Assembly (NCBI RefSeq): GCF_009455635.1
Contig: NZ_QPER01000002.1
Span: 2,480,001 to 2,544,000, forward strand
Source of the DNA: Paraburkholderia agricolaris
Lineage (GTDB): Bacteria > Pseudomonadota > Gammaproteobacteria > Burkholderiales > Burkholderiaceae
Length of the DNA stretch: 64,000 bases
Direction of reading: 5' to 3'
Both the position numbers and the translations under genes were made by a program. How positions within the stretch are numbered: position 1 is the stretch's first letter; every line of letters begins with the position of its first letter. Under the pieces are notes generated by a model. The model saw nothing but the letters and a program-made list of their open reading frames with translations, did not search any database and was not told where the DNA came from. Positions 27,801 through 36,957 of this stretch are shown piece by piece.

Positions 27801-28658
27801 ATGAAAACACCCAAACGTCTGCTCCCGCTGGTCGAGGAAGGCCTGATCGACGAAGTCATTTCGCAGTTGATGAGCGGCAAGGAAGCCACCGTCTACGTGG
27901 TCCGCAGCGGCGAATCCACGCGCTGCGCAAAGGTCTATAAAGACGCCAAACAGCGCAGCTTCCGCCAGGCCGCGTCCTATCAGCAGGGTCGCAAGGTCAA
28001 GAACAGCCGCCAGCAGCGCGCGATGGAAAAAGGCAGCCGCTATGGCCGCGAAGTACAGGAACAGGCATGGCAGAACGCCGAAGTCGACGCGCTGTTCCAG
28101 CTTGCCAACGCAGGCGTGCGCGTGCCGCAGCCGTTCATCTGCACCGACGGCGTGTTGCTGATGGAATTAGTGACCGATGCGGACGGCGACGTCGCGCCGC
28201 GTCTGAACGATGTCGAGATGACCGAAGCACGCGCGCTCGAATTGCACGCGCTGCTGCTCAACCAGGTGGTGCGCATGCTGTGCGCCGGCATGATTCACGG
28301 CGATCTGTCCGAGTACAACATCCTGCTCGCGGCGGACGGCCCCGTGATCATCGATCTGCCGCAAGCCGTGGATGCCGCCGGCAATCTGGAAGCGCCGGCC
28401 ATGCTGGAGCGCGACGTGAACAACCTCGCCACGTACTTCGGCCGTTTCGCGCCCGCCTTGCTCGACACAAGCTATGGCAAGGAAATCTGGTCGCTGTACG
28501 AAGCAGGCGCGTTGCACGTGGATGCCAAGTTGACCGGCCGTGTCGAACAGGACACCACGCCGATCGATCTCGAAGGCGTGCTACAGGAACTCGAAGACAC
28601 CCGGCTCGATGAAGAAGCGCGCCTGCGCTACGAACAGTCGCTGCGCAGCGGAACGTAA
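27801..28658 (+). CDS. RIO1-type serine protein kinase
   Basis: This 285-aa atypical kinase has a degenerate nucleotide loop in MSGKEATVYVVRSGE, catalytic Lys44 in CAKVYKDAK, catalytic loop MIHGDLSEYNILL and metal loop VIIDLPQAVDAAGN. The size and the N-terminus (KTPKRLLPLVEEGLIDEV) match bacterial RIO kinases of the PA4780 type. The substrate is unknown; some homologues act in translation or stress. The last 31 bases overlap the 3' end of the convergent LacI-type gene. Confidence 0.93.
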   Translation: MKTPKRLLPLVEEGLIDEVISQLMSGKEATVYVVRSGESTRCAKVYKDAKQRSFRQAASYQQGRKVKNSRQQRAMEKGSRYGREVQEQAWQNAEVDALFQLANAGVRVPQPFICTDGVLLMELVTDADGDVAPRLNDVEMTEARALELHALLLNQVVRMLCAGMIHGDLSEYNILLAADGPVIIDLPQAVDAAGNLEAPAMLERDVNNLATYFGRFAPALLDTSYGKEIWSLYEAGALHVDAKLTGRVEQDTTPIDLEGVLQELEDTRLDEEARLRYEQSLRSGT

Positions 28659-29722
28659 GCGGACCCCGTACCTCGCGCCAGCGTACCCGGCACCTGTCCC
28701 ACCGATTCCCGCATCGTCACGCTCACCGGAAACTCGCGGGTGATCTCCCACGAAGTCCGGTAACACTGATTGACCAGCCAGCGCACGGCATTCTGTGTCA
28801 ACTCCGCCGTCGGGATATGCACCGAGGTCAGTCCCGGCGCGGCATAGGCGGCCGAATAGTCGTCGTCGTAACCGATCACGGAAACGTCGTCCGGTACGGC
28901 AATGCCCGCCTGATGGAAGCGCGCCAGCACGCTGACCGCCATCGTGTCGTTCGCGCAGAAGAGCCCCGTGAAACGCCGCTTCGAATCGAGCAGTTTCTGC
29001 GCGGCCGCATAGCCGCCCTCCGGCGAGAAGTCCGATTCGATCAGCGTGACGTCCTCCCGCGCAATGCCCTCGCGTGACAGTTCGGCGAAGAAGCCTTCGA
29101 GCCGGGTCTGGTTGTCCGAAGCGCTGGCCGGCCCGGATATCACCGCGATTTGCCGATGCCCATGATCGAGCAGCGTACGCGCCGCCAGTTCGCCGCCGCG
29201 CCGATGGTCCGCGCAGAACGACGCCTCCGGCAACTGATCGAACGCGCGATTCAGAAACACCATTTTCGGGTGCATGCGATGCAGCATGTTCAGATCGTCG
29301 TCGTGCAGATCGTGGCTGATCACCACCACGCCGTCGCAATCACGGCCGATCAGAAAGCGCACCGCCTCGATGGCCTGCTCGCGTGGCGACACTTCCCCAC
29401 AGCCGGTCGCCACCACCACGTGCCGGCGCACCGCGCGCAGTTCGGTGTCGGTTTGCTTGAGAATCGTGCCGTAGTAGGAGCCGAAGAAGGTCGGCACGAA
29501 AATGCCGATCATGCCGAGCGATTGCGTCGCCATGGCGCGGCCGATCGACGATGGCCGGAAATTCAGTGCTTCGATGGCGGCCTTTACACGGGCGGCCGCA
29601 TCGGCTGAAATGGGTCCCTTACCGGAAATGGCGCGTGACGCGGTCGACATCCCCACGCCGGCCAGTGCCGCGACATCCTTGAGTGTTGCCACGCGGTTCT
29701 CCGTCAAGCCTGTTGTATTCAA
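28628..29722 (-). CDS. LacI-family transcriptional regulator of the beta-glucoside operon
   Basis: This 364-aa regulator has an N-terminal HTH (TLKDVAALAGVGMSTASRAI, residues 13-32), a hinge helix region and a periplasmic-binding-like effector domain (FFGSYYGTILKQTD; later GLFCANDTMAVSVL). It is the last gene of the leftward unit glucosidase - binding protein - permeases - ATPase, 18 bases after the ATPase gene. The perfect palindrome at 35888-35903 is a good candidate operator. It overlaps the RIO kinase gene tail to tail. Confidence 0.94.
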   Translation of the reverse strand: MNTTGLTENRVATLKDVAALAGVGMSTASRAISGKGPISADAAARVKAAIEALNFRPSSIGRAMATQSLGMIGIFVPTFFGSYYGTILKQTDTELRAVRRHVVVATGCGEVSPREQAIEAVRFLIGRDCDGVVVISHDLHDDDLNMLHRMHPKMVFLNRAFDQLPEASFCADHRRGGELAARTLLDHGHRQIAVISGPASASDNQTRLEGFFAELSREGIAREDVTLIESDFSPEGGYAAAQKLLDSKRRFTGLFCANDTMAVSVLARFHQAGIAVPDDVSVIGYDDDYSAAYAAPGLTSVHIPTAELTQNAVRWLVNQCYRTSWEITREFPVSVTMRESVGQVPGTLARGTGSAYVPLRSDCS

Positions 29723-29740
29723 CGACGCCGCGTCCGGTCA

Positions 29741-30934
29741 CTAGAGACGCGCGCCGCCCTCCTCGTCGAACAGCGAAATATGCGCGCCGTCGAACGAGAA
29801 CGCCGCGGCATCTCCTATCGCCACCGGCGTCTTGGTCTGGTCGATCGACGCGATTTGCACTCCATGATAATCGAGCCAGATGACACGGTGGTTGCCCATC
29901 GGCTCAACCAGTGAAATGTTCGCGCGCTCGCTCATGGCCGTGCCCGAATCCACGCGTTCGCCCACCCGCACGTCTTCTGCCCGTACGCCGAGCACACAAG
30001 GCAGACGATCCGCTGGCAGGTTTTTGAAAGGATAGGCCGACACATCGAACTGCAAGTTCGCGCTGCAAAAGTGCAGCGATCCATCGCGCGCCTCAAGTGT
30101 GCCCTTGAGCAGATTCATCGCGGGCGAGCCCAGAAACGTCGCGACGAACAGATTGTCCGGCCGCGCATAGACCTCCGCGGGCGTGCCGAACTGCTGGATC
30201 ACGCCACCGCGCATCACGGCCATGCGTGTGGCGAGCGTCATGGCTTCCACCTGGTCGTGAGTCACGTAGATCATCGTCGCGCCCAGACGCTGGTGCAGTT
30301 GCTTGAGCTCGCGCCGCAATTCGGTGCGCAGCTTGGCGTCGAGATTCGACAGCGGCTCGTCAAACAGGAACACGTCGGCCTCGCGTACGATCGCACGGCC
30401 AATCGCGACGCGCTGCCGCTGCCCGCCGGAGAGTTGCGCCGGCTTGCGCTTGAGCAGCGGGCCGAGTTGCAGCATCTCGGAGGCCCGCGTGACGCGCCGT
30501 TCGATTTCCGCCTTCGGGGTGCCGTTGATACGCAACGCGAACGACAGGTTGCGCTCGACGCTCATGGTCGGATACAACGCATACGACTGAAACACCAGCG
30601 CGATGCGGCGATCTTTCGGGTCAGCCCAGGTCATGTCCTCGCCGGCAATTTCGATGCTGCCGCCGGTTACGTCGATCAGGCCCGCAATGCTGTGCAGCAA
30701 GGTGGATTTGCCACAGCCCGAGGGTCCGAGCAGCACTACGAACTCGCCCGCGCGCACGTCGAGATCGAGATTTTCGATCACTGTATTCGCGCCGAGCTGG
30801 ATCTTCAGGTTGCGCACCGATACATTGGCCGGATTCGCCAGCCCCGCCGCATCCGCCACGTCGCCGAGGCCCGCCGCATCTGCCGCGCCCGCTGCCGGGT
30901 GTGTCATCGCATTTGCCACTGCATGTGTCTCCAC
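29741..30934 (-). CDS. ABC transporter ATP-binding protein (MalK/UgpC/MsmK type)
   Basis: This 397-aa ATPase has Walker A GPSGCGKST (about residue 73), Q-loop VFQSYALYPTMSV, signature LSGGQRQRVAIGRA and Walker B VFLFDEPLSNLDA, followed by a C-terminal TOBE domain. An N-terminal extension of about 37 residues, rich in Ala and Gly (AAGLGDVADAAGLANP), precedes the domain; an alternative start inside it (MTHPAAG) is possible. It powers the CUT1 importer formed with the next genes. Confidence 0.93.
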   Translation of the reverse strand: METHAVANAMTHPAAGAADAAGLGDVADAAGLANPANVSVRNLKIQLGANTVIENLDLDVRAGEFVVLLGPSGCGKSTLLHSIAGLIDVTGGSIEIAGEDMTWADPKDRRIALVFQSYALYPTMSVERNLSFALRINGTPKAEIERRVTRASEMLQLGPLLKRKPAQLSGGQRQRVAIGRAIVREADVFLFDEPLSNLDAKLRTELRRELKQLHQRLGATMIYVTHDQVEAMTLATRMAVMRGGVIQQFGTPAEVYARPDNLFVATFLGSPAMNLLKGTLEARDGSLHFCSANLQFDVSAYPFKNLPADRLPCVLGVRAEDVRVGERVDSGTAMSERANISLVEPMGNHRVIWLDYHGVQIASIDQTKTPVAIGDAAAFSFDGAHISLFDEEGGARL

Positions 30935-30978
30935 GTTTCAAAACTGGCCAGCTTCGTCATACCTTACCGCCCTATCCC

Positions 30979-31890
30979 CTATCCCTTGACGGCGCCGGAC
31001 GCAATACCGCGCACAAACCAGCGGCCCGAAATGAAGTAGACCGCAAGCGGCACCATGGAGGTCAGAATGGTCGCCGCCATGTTGACGTTATAGAGCCGTT
31101 CGCCGGTGGTCGTGTTGATGATGTTGTTCAACTGCACCGTCATCGGCAGGTTTTTGGTGCCGGCAAACACCAGCCCGAGAATGAAGTCGTTCCAGATGCC
31201 GGTCACCTGCATGATGACCGCCACGACGATGATCGGCGTGGACATCGGCAGCATCAGTTGCAAAAAGATACGCCAGAAACCGCCGCCGTCGATGCGCGCC
31301 GCCTTGAACAGTTCCTGCGGAATCGACGCGTAGTAGTTGCGAAACAGCAGCGTCATCACCGGCATGCCGAAGATGGTGTGAATCACCACGATGCCCGGCA
31401 GCGAACTGAACAGATGCACGCTCGCCAGCACGCGCACGAGCGGATAGACCATCACCTGCACGGGAATGAAAGCGCCCATCAGCAGCACGCCAAACAGCAC
31501 GCCGGCCCCGCGCGGCCGCCAGAACGACAGCGCATAGCCGTTCACCGCGCCGACCGCGATCGACAACACCGTGCTCGGCACAACGATACGCACTGAATTC
31601 CAGAAGCCGACCTGAATGCCGTTGCAATCGAGCCCGGTACAGGCGGATTGCCACGCGGCGCTCCATGCGTCGAGCGTGAAATGCGTGGGGAACGCGAGCA
31701 GATTGCCGAGGCGAATCTCGCTCATCGGTTTGACCGACGTAACGAGCATCACATACAACGGCAACAGGAAGAACAACGCGGCCGTAAGCAAAAACGCGTA
31801 GACGCCGAAACGCGCGGGTGTAAAAGTCCGGCGGCGCCGGCGGCCATGGCTCGGCGTGCCGCCTTTCAGCGGTGGACTGAGCGTGTTCAT
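30979..31890 (-). CDS. Sugar ABC transporter permease (MalG type)
   Basis: This 303-aa inner-membrane protein has six TM segments. The permease EAA loop reads FKAARIDGGGFWRIFLQLML. The start at 31890 shares its base with the preceding stop (TGATG), with AGGAGGTG just upstream; the frame stays open upstream but inside the partner permease. It forms a heterodimer with the MalF-type permease. Confidence 0.94.
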   Translation of the reverse strand: MNTLSPPLKGGTPSHGRRRRRTFTPARFGVYAFLLTAALFFLLPLYVMLVTSVKPMSEIRLGNLLAFPTHFTLDAWSAAWQSACTGLDCNGIQVGFWNSVRIVVPSTVLSIAVGAVNGYALSFWRPRGAGVLFGVLLMGAFIPVQVMVYPLVRVLASVHLFSSLPGIVVIHTIFGMPVMTLLFRNYYASIPQELFKAARIDGGGFWRIFLQLMLPMSTPIIVVAVIMQVTGIWNDFILGLVFAGTKNLPMTVQLNNIINTTTGERLYNVNMAATILTSMVPLAVYFISGRWFVRGIASGAVKG

Positions 31891-32831
31891 CACACCTCCT
31901 TGCGCAACGCAGCGCGGCTGCGGGCATAGAAGAACGGCGCGAGGATCGCCAGCACCGTTGCGAGCAACACGATCGACGCGGCCGACGCCAAACCGATATT
32001 CGCGCGACCGAACAGGTAGTCCATGATGAACTTTGCGGGCACTTCGCTCGCCGTGCCGGGGCCGCCTTGCGTCATCGCGACCACTGCGTCGTAGAGCTTC
32101 ACGACCATCACGAAGAGCAGCACGAAGGCGGTGGAAATGGAAGGCCCGAGCATCGGCACGACGATGCTCGCATAGACACGCCAACGCGGAATTCCGTCGA
32201 TTCGAGCGGCTTTCCACAGTTCGTCGTCGATACCGCGCAAGCCGGCCAATAGCAGCGCCATTACGAGGCCCGACGCCTGCCATACCGTCGCGATGACGAT
32301 CGTGTAGATCACCCAGTCCTGATCGACGATCCAGTCGAAGCGCGCATGCACGAAGCCGAGCTTGTGCAACACCGCCTGCGCGCCCAGTTCGGGATTCAGG
32401 ATCCACTGCCAGACCAGACCGGTGGCGACGAACGACATGGCGTACGGATAGAGAAACACCGTGCGCAACACGCCTTCAGCCGCCACACGCTGATCGATGA
32501 AGATCGCCAGCAACAAACCGATCACCATGCACGCAACAATGAAGCACGCACCGTAGATCACGATGTTTTGCAGCGACAGCAACCACCGGTCGTTGTTGAA
32601 CAGCCGCACGTATTGCGTGAAGCCCGCGAAATCGCCGGAAGGAAACGTGCGCGAGTTGCTGAGAGAAACGCGCGCGGTCCAGACCATCGTGCCGAGATAC
32701 GCAAACACGACGGTCAGGACCATCGGCAGCAACGCCACCCACACCGCTATAGGCAAACGTTTTTTAAGCGGCTTTTTCAGCGGCCCTTTGCGATGCCCGG
32801 AGTCAGCGGCCTGCAGCTTGAGCGCGTGCAT
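31890..32831 (-). CDS. Sugar ABC transporter permease (MalF type)
   Basis: This 313-aa protein has a cytoplasmic Lys-rich N-terminus (KGPLKKPLKKRLPIAV), a first TM at about 30-52 and the EAA loop with WKAARIDGIPRWRVYASIVV. It lies 9 bases downstream of the binding-protein gene and overlaps the next permease start. It is part of the beta-glucoside-type CUT1 importer. Confidence 0.94.
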   Translation of the reverse strand: MHALKLQAADSGHRKGPLKKPLKKRLPIAVWVALLPMVLTVVFAYLGTMVWTARVSLSNSRTFPSGDFAGFTQYVRLFNNDRWLLSLQNIVIYGACFIVACMVIGLLLAIFIDQRVAAEGVLRTVFLYPYAMSFVATGLVWQWILNPELGAQAVLHKLGFVHARFDWIVDQDWVIYTIVIATVWQASGLVMALLLAGLRGIDDELWKAARIDGIPRWRVYASIVVPMLGPSISTAFVLLFVMVVKLYDAVVAMTQGGPGTASEVPAKFIMDYLFGRANIGLASAASIVLLATVLAILAPFFYARSRAALRKEV

Positions 32832-32840
32832 GGCGGGCGC

Positions 32841-34079
32841 CTAGCTCTTCAACGCACTGGCAAACGCCTTCTGCGCGTCGTCGACCGACTGGTTCTTGTT
32901 CCAGAAGTTCGTGATGACGTCGATCAACGCACCCTGCGTGTCAGGCGAGAGCAGCATTTCCGGATTCGGCAACTGACGCGACTTGTCCTTCATGATCGCC
33001 ATACCCTCCTTCGCGCAGATGTCGAGACTGCTCGCGTCCACATCGGGACGAATCGGAATCGAACCTTTCTTCGCGCTGAATGCGACTTGCGCGGCCGGCG
33101 AGGTCATCACCGTGGCAAGCAGATTCTGCGCCTTGATCGCGTTGGCGTTGTCGGTTTTCGGGAACACGAATACATCGCCCGCAACCAGATACGGCGAGTG
33201 CGGACCGAAACCCGGGAAGCAGCCGAAGTCCTTGCCGGCCACCTGGTTGGCTGCCGAGAACTCACCCTTGGCCCAGTCGCCCATGATCTGCACCCCCGCC
33301 TTGCCGGAAATCACCAGCGCGGTGGCATCGTTCCAGTTGCGGCCAGGCGAGCCCGGATCGACGAAATCATGCAAGCGCTTGAACGATGCGAGCACCTTCC
33401 TGAACGCGTCAGACTTGACCGCGTTTTGGTCGCGATCGCGATACACCTTCAGATAAAGATCGGGGCCGCCGACGTCGGCGAATACCGCATCGAACGTAAT
33501 CTTTTCCTGCCATGGCTGACCGCCGAGCGCGAGCGGGATCACGCCTGCGGCTTTGAGCTTGCCGAGATCGGCGAGGAACTCGTCGTAGCTCTTCGGCTCG
33601 GCGGTGATGCCGGCCTTCTGGAACACCGGTTTCGAGTAGAAGAACCAGGCCGGCATGTGAATATCGACCGGCGCGGCGTAGTAATGACCTTTCACCCTGA
33701 TGCTGTCGATGATCGACTGCGGGAAGACGTTATTCCAGTTCTCTTTCGCGGCAACCTCGTCGACGTTGTTCAGGAGGCCCTGGTCGATCAGGTCGTGGAA
33801 CTGTTTGGACGTATTGAACTGCGCGGCGGTGGGCGGATCGCCGCCGACGATCCGGTTGATCGCGGTGGAGCGTGCCTGATCGGCGCCGGCCACGGCGTTG
33901 TCGATCCACTGGCCGCCGGCCTTGTTATACGCATCGGCGAACTGGCGGATCGCGGCCGACTCGCCGCCCGAGGTCCACCAGTGAATCACGTTGGCCTTCA
34001 ACGGGTCGGCTTGCGCGACGACGCCATATAACGTCAGTGCCGCAACTACGCTCGCCGCGATCATTTTTTTGCTGTTCAT
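32841..34079 (-). CDS. Sugar-binding protein of CUT1 ABC importer
   Basis: This 412-aa periplasmic protein (SBP_bac_1 family) has a signal peptide at residues 1-23 ending GVVAQADP, and the mature start is LKANVIHWWTSGGES. The start MNSKKMIAAS at 34079 follows CAGGAGACGGA. Its 5' edge is only 12 bases from the 49-bp repeat array at 34091-34335. Together with the glucosidase it is expected to bind a beta-linked gluco-oligosaccharide such as cellobiose; that is an inference from context. Confidence 0.93.
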   Translation of the reverse strand: MNSKKMIAASVVAALTLYGVVAQADPLKANVIHWWTSGGESAAIRQFADAYNKAGGQWIDNAVAGADQARSTAINRIVGGDPPTAAQFNTSKQFHDLIDQGLLNNVDEVAAKENWNNVFPQSIIDSIRVKGHYYAAPVDIHMPAWFFYSKPVFQKAGITAEPKSYDEFLADLGKLKAAGVIPLALGGQPWQEKITFDAVFADVGGPDLYLKVYRDRDQNAVKSDAFRKVLASFKRLHDFVDPGSPGRNWNDATALVISGKAGVQIMGDWAKGEFSAANQVAGKDFGCFPGFGPHSPYLVAGDVFVFPKTDNANAIKAQNLLATVMTSPAAQVAFSAKKGSIPIRPDVDASSLDICAKEGMAIMKDKSRQLPNPEMLLSPDTQGALIDVITNFWNKNQSVDDAQKAFASALKS

Positions 34080-34090
34080 TCCGTCTCCTG

Positions 34091-34335
34091 TGTCGATCAG
34101 AGTTAGCGCTTTAGCGCTTACTCTGGTCCCATGCAAAGCTGTCGATCAGAGTTAGCGCTTTAGCGCTTACTCTGGTCCCATGCAACGCTGTCGATCAGAG
34201 TTAGCGCTTTAGCGCTTACTCTGGTCCCATGCAACGCTGTCGATCAGAGTTAGCGCTTTAGCGCTTACTCTGGTCCCATGCAAAGCTGTCGATCAGAGTT
34301 AGCGCTTTAGCGCTTACTCTGATCCCATGCAACGC
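34091..34335. repeat. Five tandem copies of a 49-bp hairpin-bearing unit
   Basis: Units begin at 34091, 34140, 34189, 34238 and 34287 and are nearly identical; differences are one base near each end (AAAGC or AACGC) and a G-to-A change in the last unit. Each unit contains the imperfect inverted arms CAGAGTTAGCGCT and AGCGCTTACTCTG separated by TT, with one mismatch. The core AGCGCT therefore occurs ten times in 245 bases. There are no spacers, so it is not a CRISPR. It fills the gap between the glucosidase gene and the binding-protein gene. Confidence 0.95.
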
Positions 34336-34365
34336 TGTCGACATACAAACCAGCTCCACCTGCCT

Positions 34366-35781
<1,416 letters not shown>

Positions 35782-35887
35782 GGATTCTCTCCTGCGCTGA
35801 GGTCATTGAACCGGGTACGGCAAAACTTGATACGGAAGCCGGCTGGAAGCCGCTTAAAAACTGATTGGAAACAGTCTGGAAGCAAAA

Positions 35888-35903
35888 GTGGAAGCGCTTC
35901 CAC
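35888..35903. promoter_or_regulatory. LacI-family operator, GTGGAAGCGCTTCCAC
   Basis: This perfect 16-base palindrome has the central CG typical of LacI-family sites and resembles the CebR/CelR cellobiose operator TGGGAGCGCTCCCA known in actinomycetes. It lies upstream of the GTG start of the glucosidase gene, the first gene of the operon that ends with a LacI-type regulator. No other such site was noticed elsewhere. Confidence 0.82.
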
Positions 35904-35967
35904 AACGACCAGCGAACGATAGCAGTGGCGAATTCACCGCAGCAATCAGGGTTTGTCTGGAGGGAGG

Positions 35968-36115
35968 GCTGGCATGCGCGGCGCTGTCATGCGCCGCGCA
36001 TTGGCGTTGTCACCTGAACCTGAGTTCAACTGGCTGTTGGCGCTGTCCGGTGATTTGAAGTGAATTGTGCGGCGGCGCTCAGGTGCTACGCTGACTGGCC
36101 ACATGCCAAGGCACG
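35968..36115. repeat. Non-coding repeat copy A downstream of immunity-like gene
   Basis: This block starts near GGCTGGCATGCG and closely matches 38459-38595 base for base over most of its length (for example CAACTGGCTGTTGG and CTACGCTGACTGGCCACATG). Each copy directly follows the 3' end of an immunity-like gene, so the duplicated unit includes the gene end plus its trailer. With the operator it fills the 334-base gap before the glucosidase gene. Confidence 0.85.
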
Positions 36116-36541
36116 TTACGAACCCGATTTGCCATATAAATGACGCAAATCTGCTCCACCGACCCGCTTGTTTCGCTCGACAATCATTAACCCGTCGCCT
36201 GCTTCAGGGTAATTGACCAGCGGTTCTCCATCTAATCGGTCCACATTAAAGATATCAATGAAATAGTCTGAGGGGGTTTTCATTGCCACCGCATAGATTA
36301 GAACCGGCACACCCTGATCGACGCCCACCAATTCGTAGCCGAGTGTAATTGAGTCGCATCCTGCTTTTTCGATGTTTTCTTCGTGAATCATCGCAAGGAA
36401 ATAAGGAGAATCGATCTCCCGTACCAGACACGTTTCAACCTGTGTCTTCCATTGATTAGTTCGGTCACCATACAGCGGCTCATTTGCCTCGATCAGAAAC
36501 TTGAGCAGCGCATGCTCCTTCGCCGAGAGTGGTCTTGACAT
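36116..36541 (-). CDS. Immunity-like protein, copy 1 (intact)
   Basis: This 141-aa soluble acidic protein is the intact member of a local family of four. It begins MSRPLSAKEHALLKFLIEAN, has a central LVGVDQGVPVLIYAVA and ends DRLDGEPLVNYPEAGDG followed by GGADLRHLYGKSGS. An AGGAAGGA site favours the ATG at 36541; an ATG 15 bases earlier (36556) overlaps the stop of an upstream fragment. I do not recognise a named family. The size, multiplicity, decay of copies and upstream toxin-like tails suggest an immunity protein of a contact-dependent or Rhs-type toxin. Confidence 0.72.
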   Translation of the reverse strand: MSRPLSAKEHALLKFLIEANEPLYGDRTNQWKTQVETCLVREIDSPYFLAMIHEENIEKAGCDSITLGYELVGVDQGVPVLIYAVAMKTPSDYFIDIFNVDRLDGEPLVNYPEAGDGLMIVERNKRVGGADLRHLYGKSGS

Positions 36542-36552
36542 TTGTTCCTTCC

Positions 36553-36660
36553 TCATCTTGGGCGAATCGAGCCCACTCGTATCGTGTTGCGTCGTTCAGA
36601 TCGAGGGCACTGCAGTTCCTGGCAACCGTGCCGGTCCGCGAAACGACCGGGCCGTCAGGT
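36553..36660 (-). pseudogene. Fragment of possible toxin C-terminus (tail IRVGSIRPR)
   Basis: On the minus strand a short open stretch ends NTIRVGSIRPR and a stop at 36553-36555, directly before copy 1. The same ending (VIRVGSIRPPR) stands before copy 4 at 39043. The rest of the fragment does not align cleanly, so it looks like a recombination scar of a gene that once lay upstream of the immunity gene. Confidence 0.45.
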
Positions 36661-36747
36661 GAATAGCCGAACCTCCTGTTTCGCTCGACAATCATTACCC
36701 CGTCGCCTGCCTCAGGATAGTTAGCCAGCTTCTCCATCGAGGCGATC
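36661..36747 (-). pseudogene. Fragment of immunity-like gene, copy 2
   Basis: Minus-strand sequence corresponds to DRLDGE, then (after an apparent 2-base deletion) NYPEAGDGVMIVERNRRF, matching the C-terminal part of copy 1. It is fused directly to the end of copy 3 on one side and to the toxin-tail fragment on the other. It has no start or N-terminal half. Confidence 0.65.
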
Positions 36748-36957
36748 TCTGGGGAGCTTAAAGCGCGGCAACAGGTCCGACTCCTTGAACACGTGTCGCA
36801 AATCTGCCCCTCCTATGCGTTTCCCCGCTTCCATAATCATGAGGCTGTCGCCTGGCTCGGGATAGGCCACAAGAGGCTCTCCATCGAGACGGTCGATGTC
36901 GAAAGAGTCGAGGACATAGCCTGACTGCGTCTCCACCGCATAAGCATAGATAAGCAG
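36721..36957 (-). pseudogene. Immunity-like gene copy 3, C-terminal part (split by IS30)
   Basis: It reads LIYAYAVETQSGYVLDSFDI, then DRLDGEPLVAYPEPGDS and GGADLRHVFKESD, closely parallel to copies 1 and 4. When the insertion element and one copy of the AG target duplication are removed, the frame continues from the N-terminal part at 38194-38429 without a break (GVPL|LIYA). The 3' end runs into the copy 2 fragment and stops at 36721. Confidence 0.85.

Noticed and set aside
32346..34031. Open frame of 561 codons on the plus strand
   Set aside because: Antisense to the ABC permease and binding-protein genes; Arg/Val-rich without motifs.
34091..34335. Repeat array considered as CRISPR
   Set aside because: The 49-bp units are directly joined with no variable spacers, and no cas gene is near.
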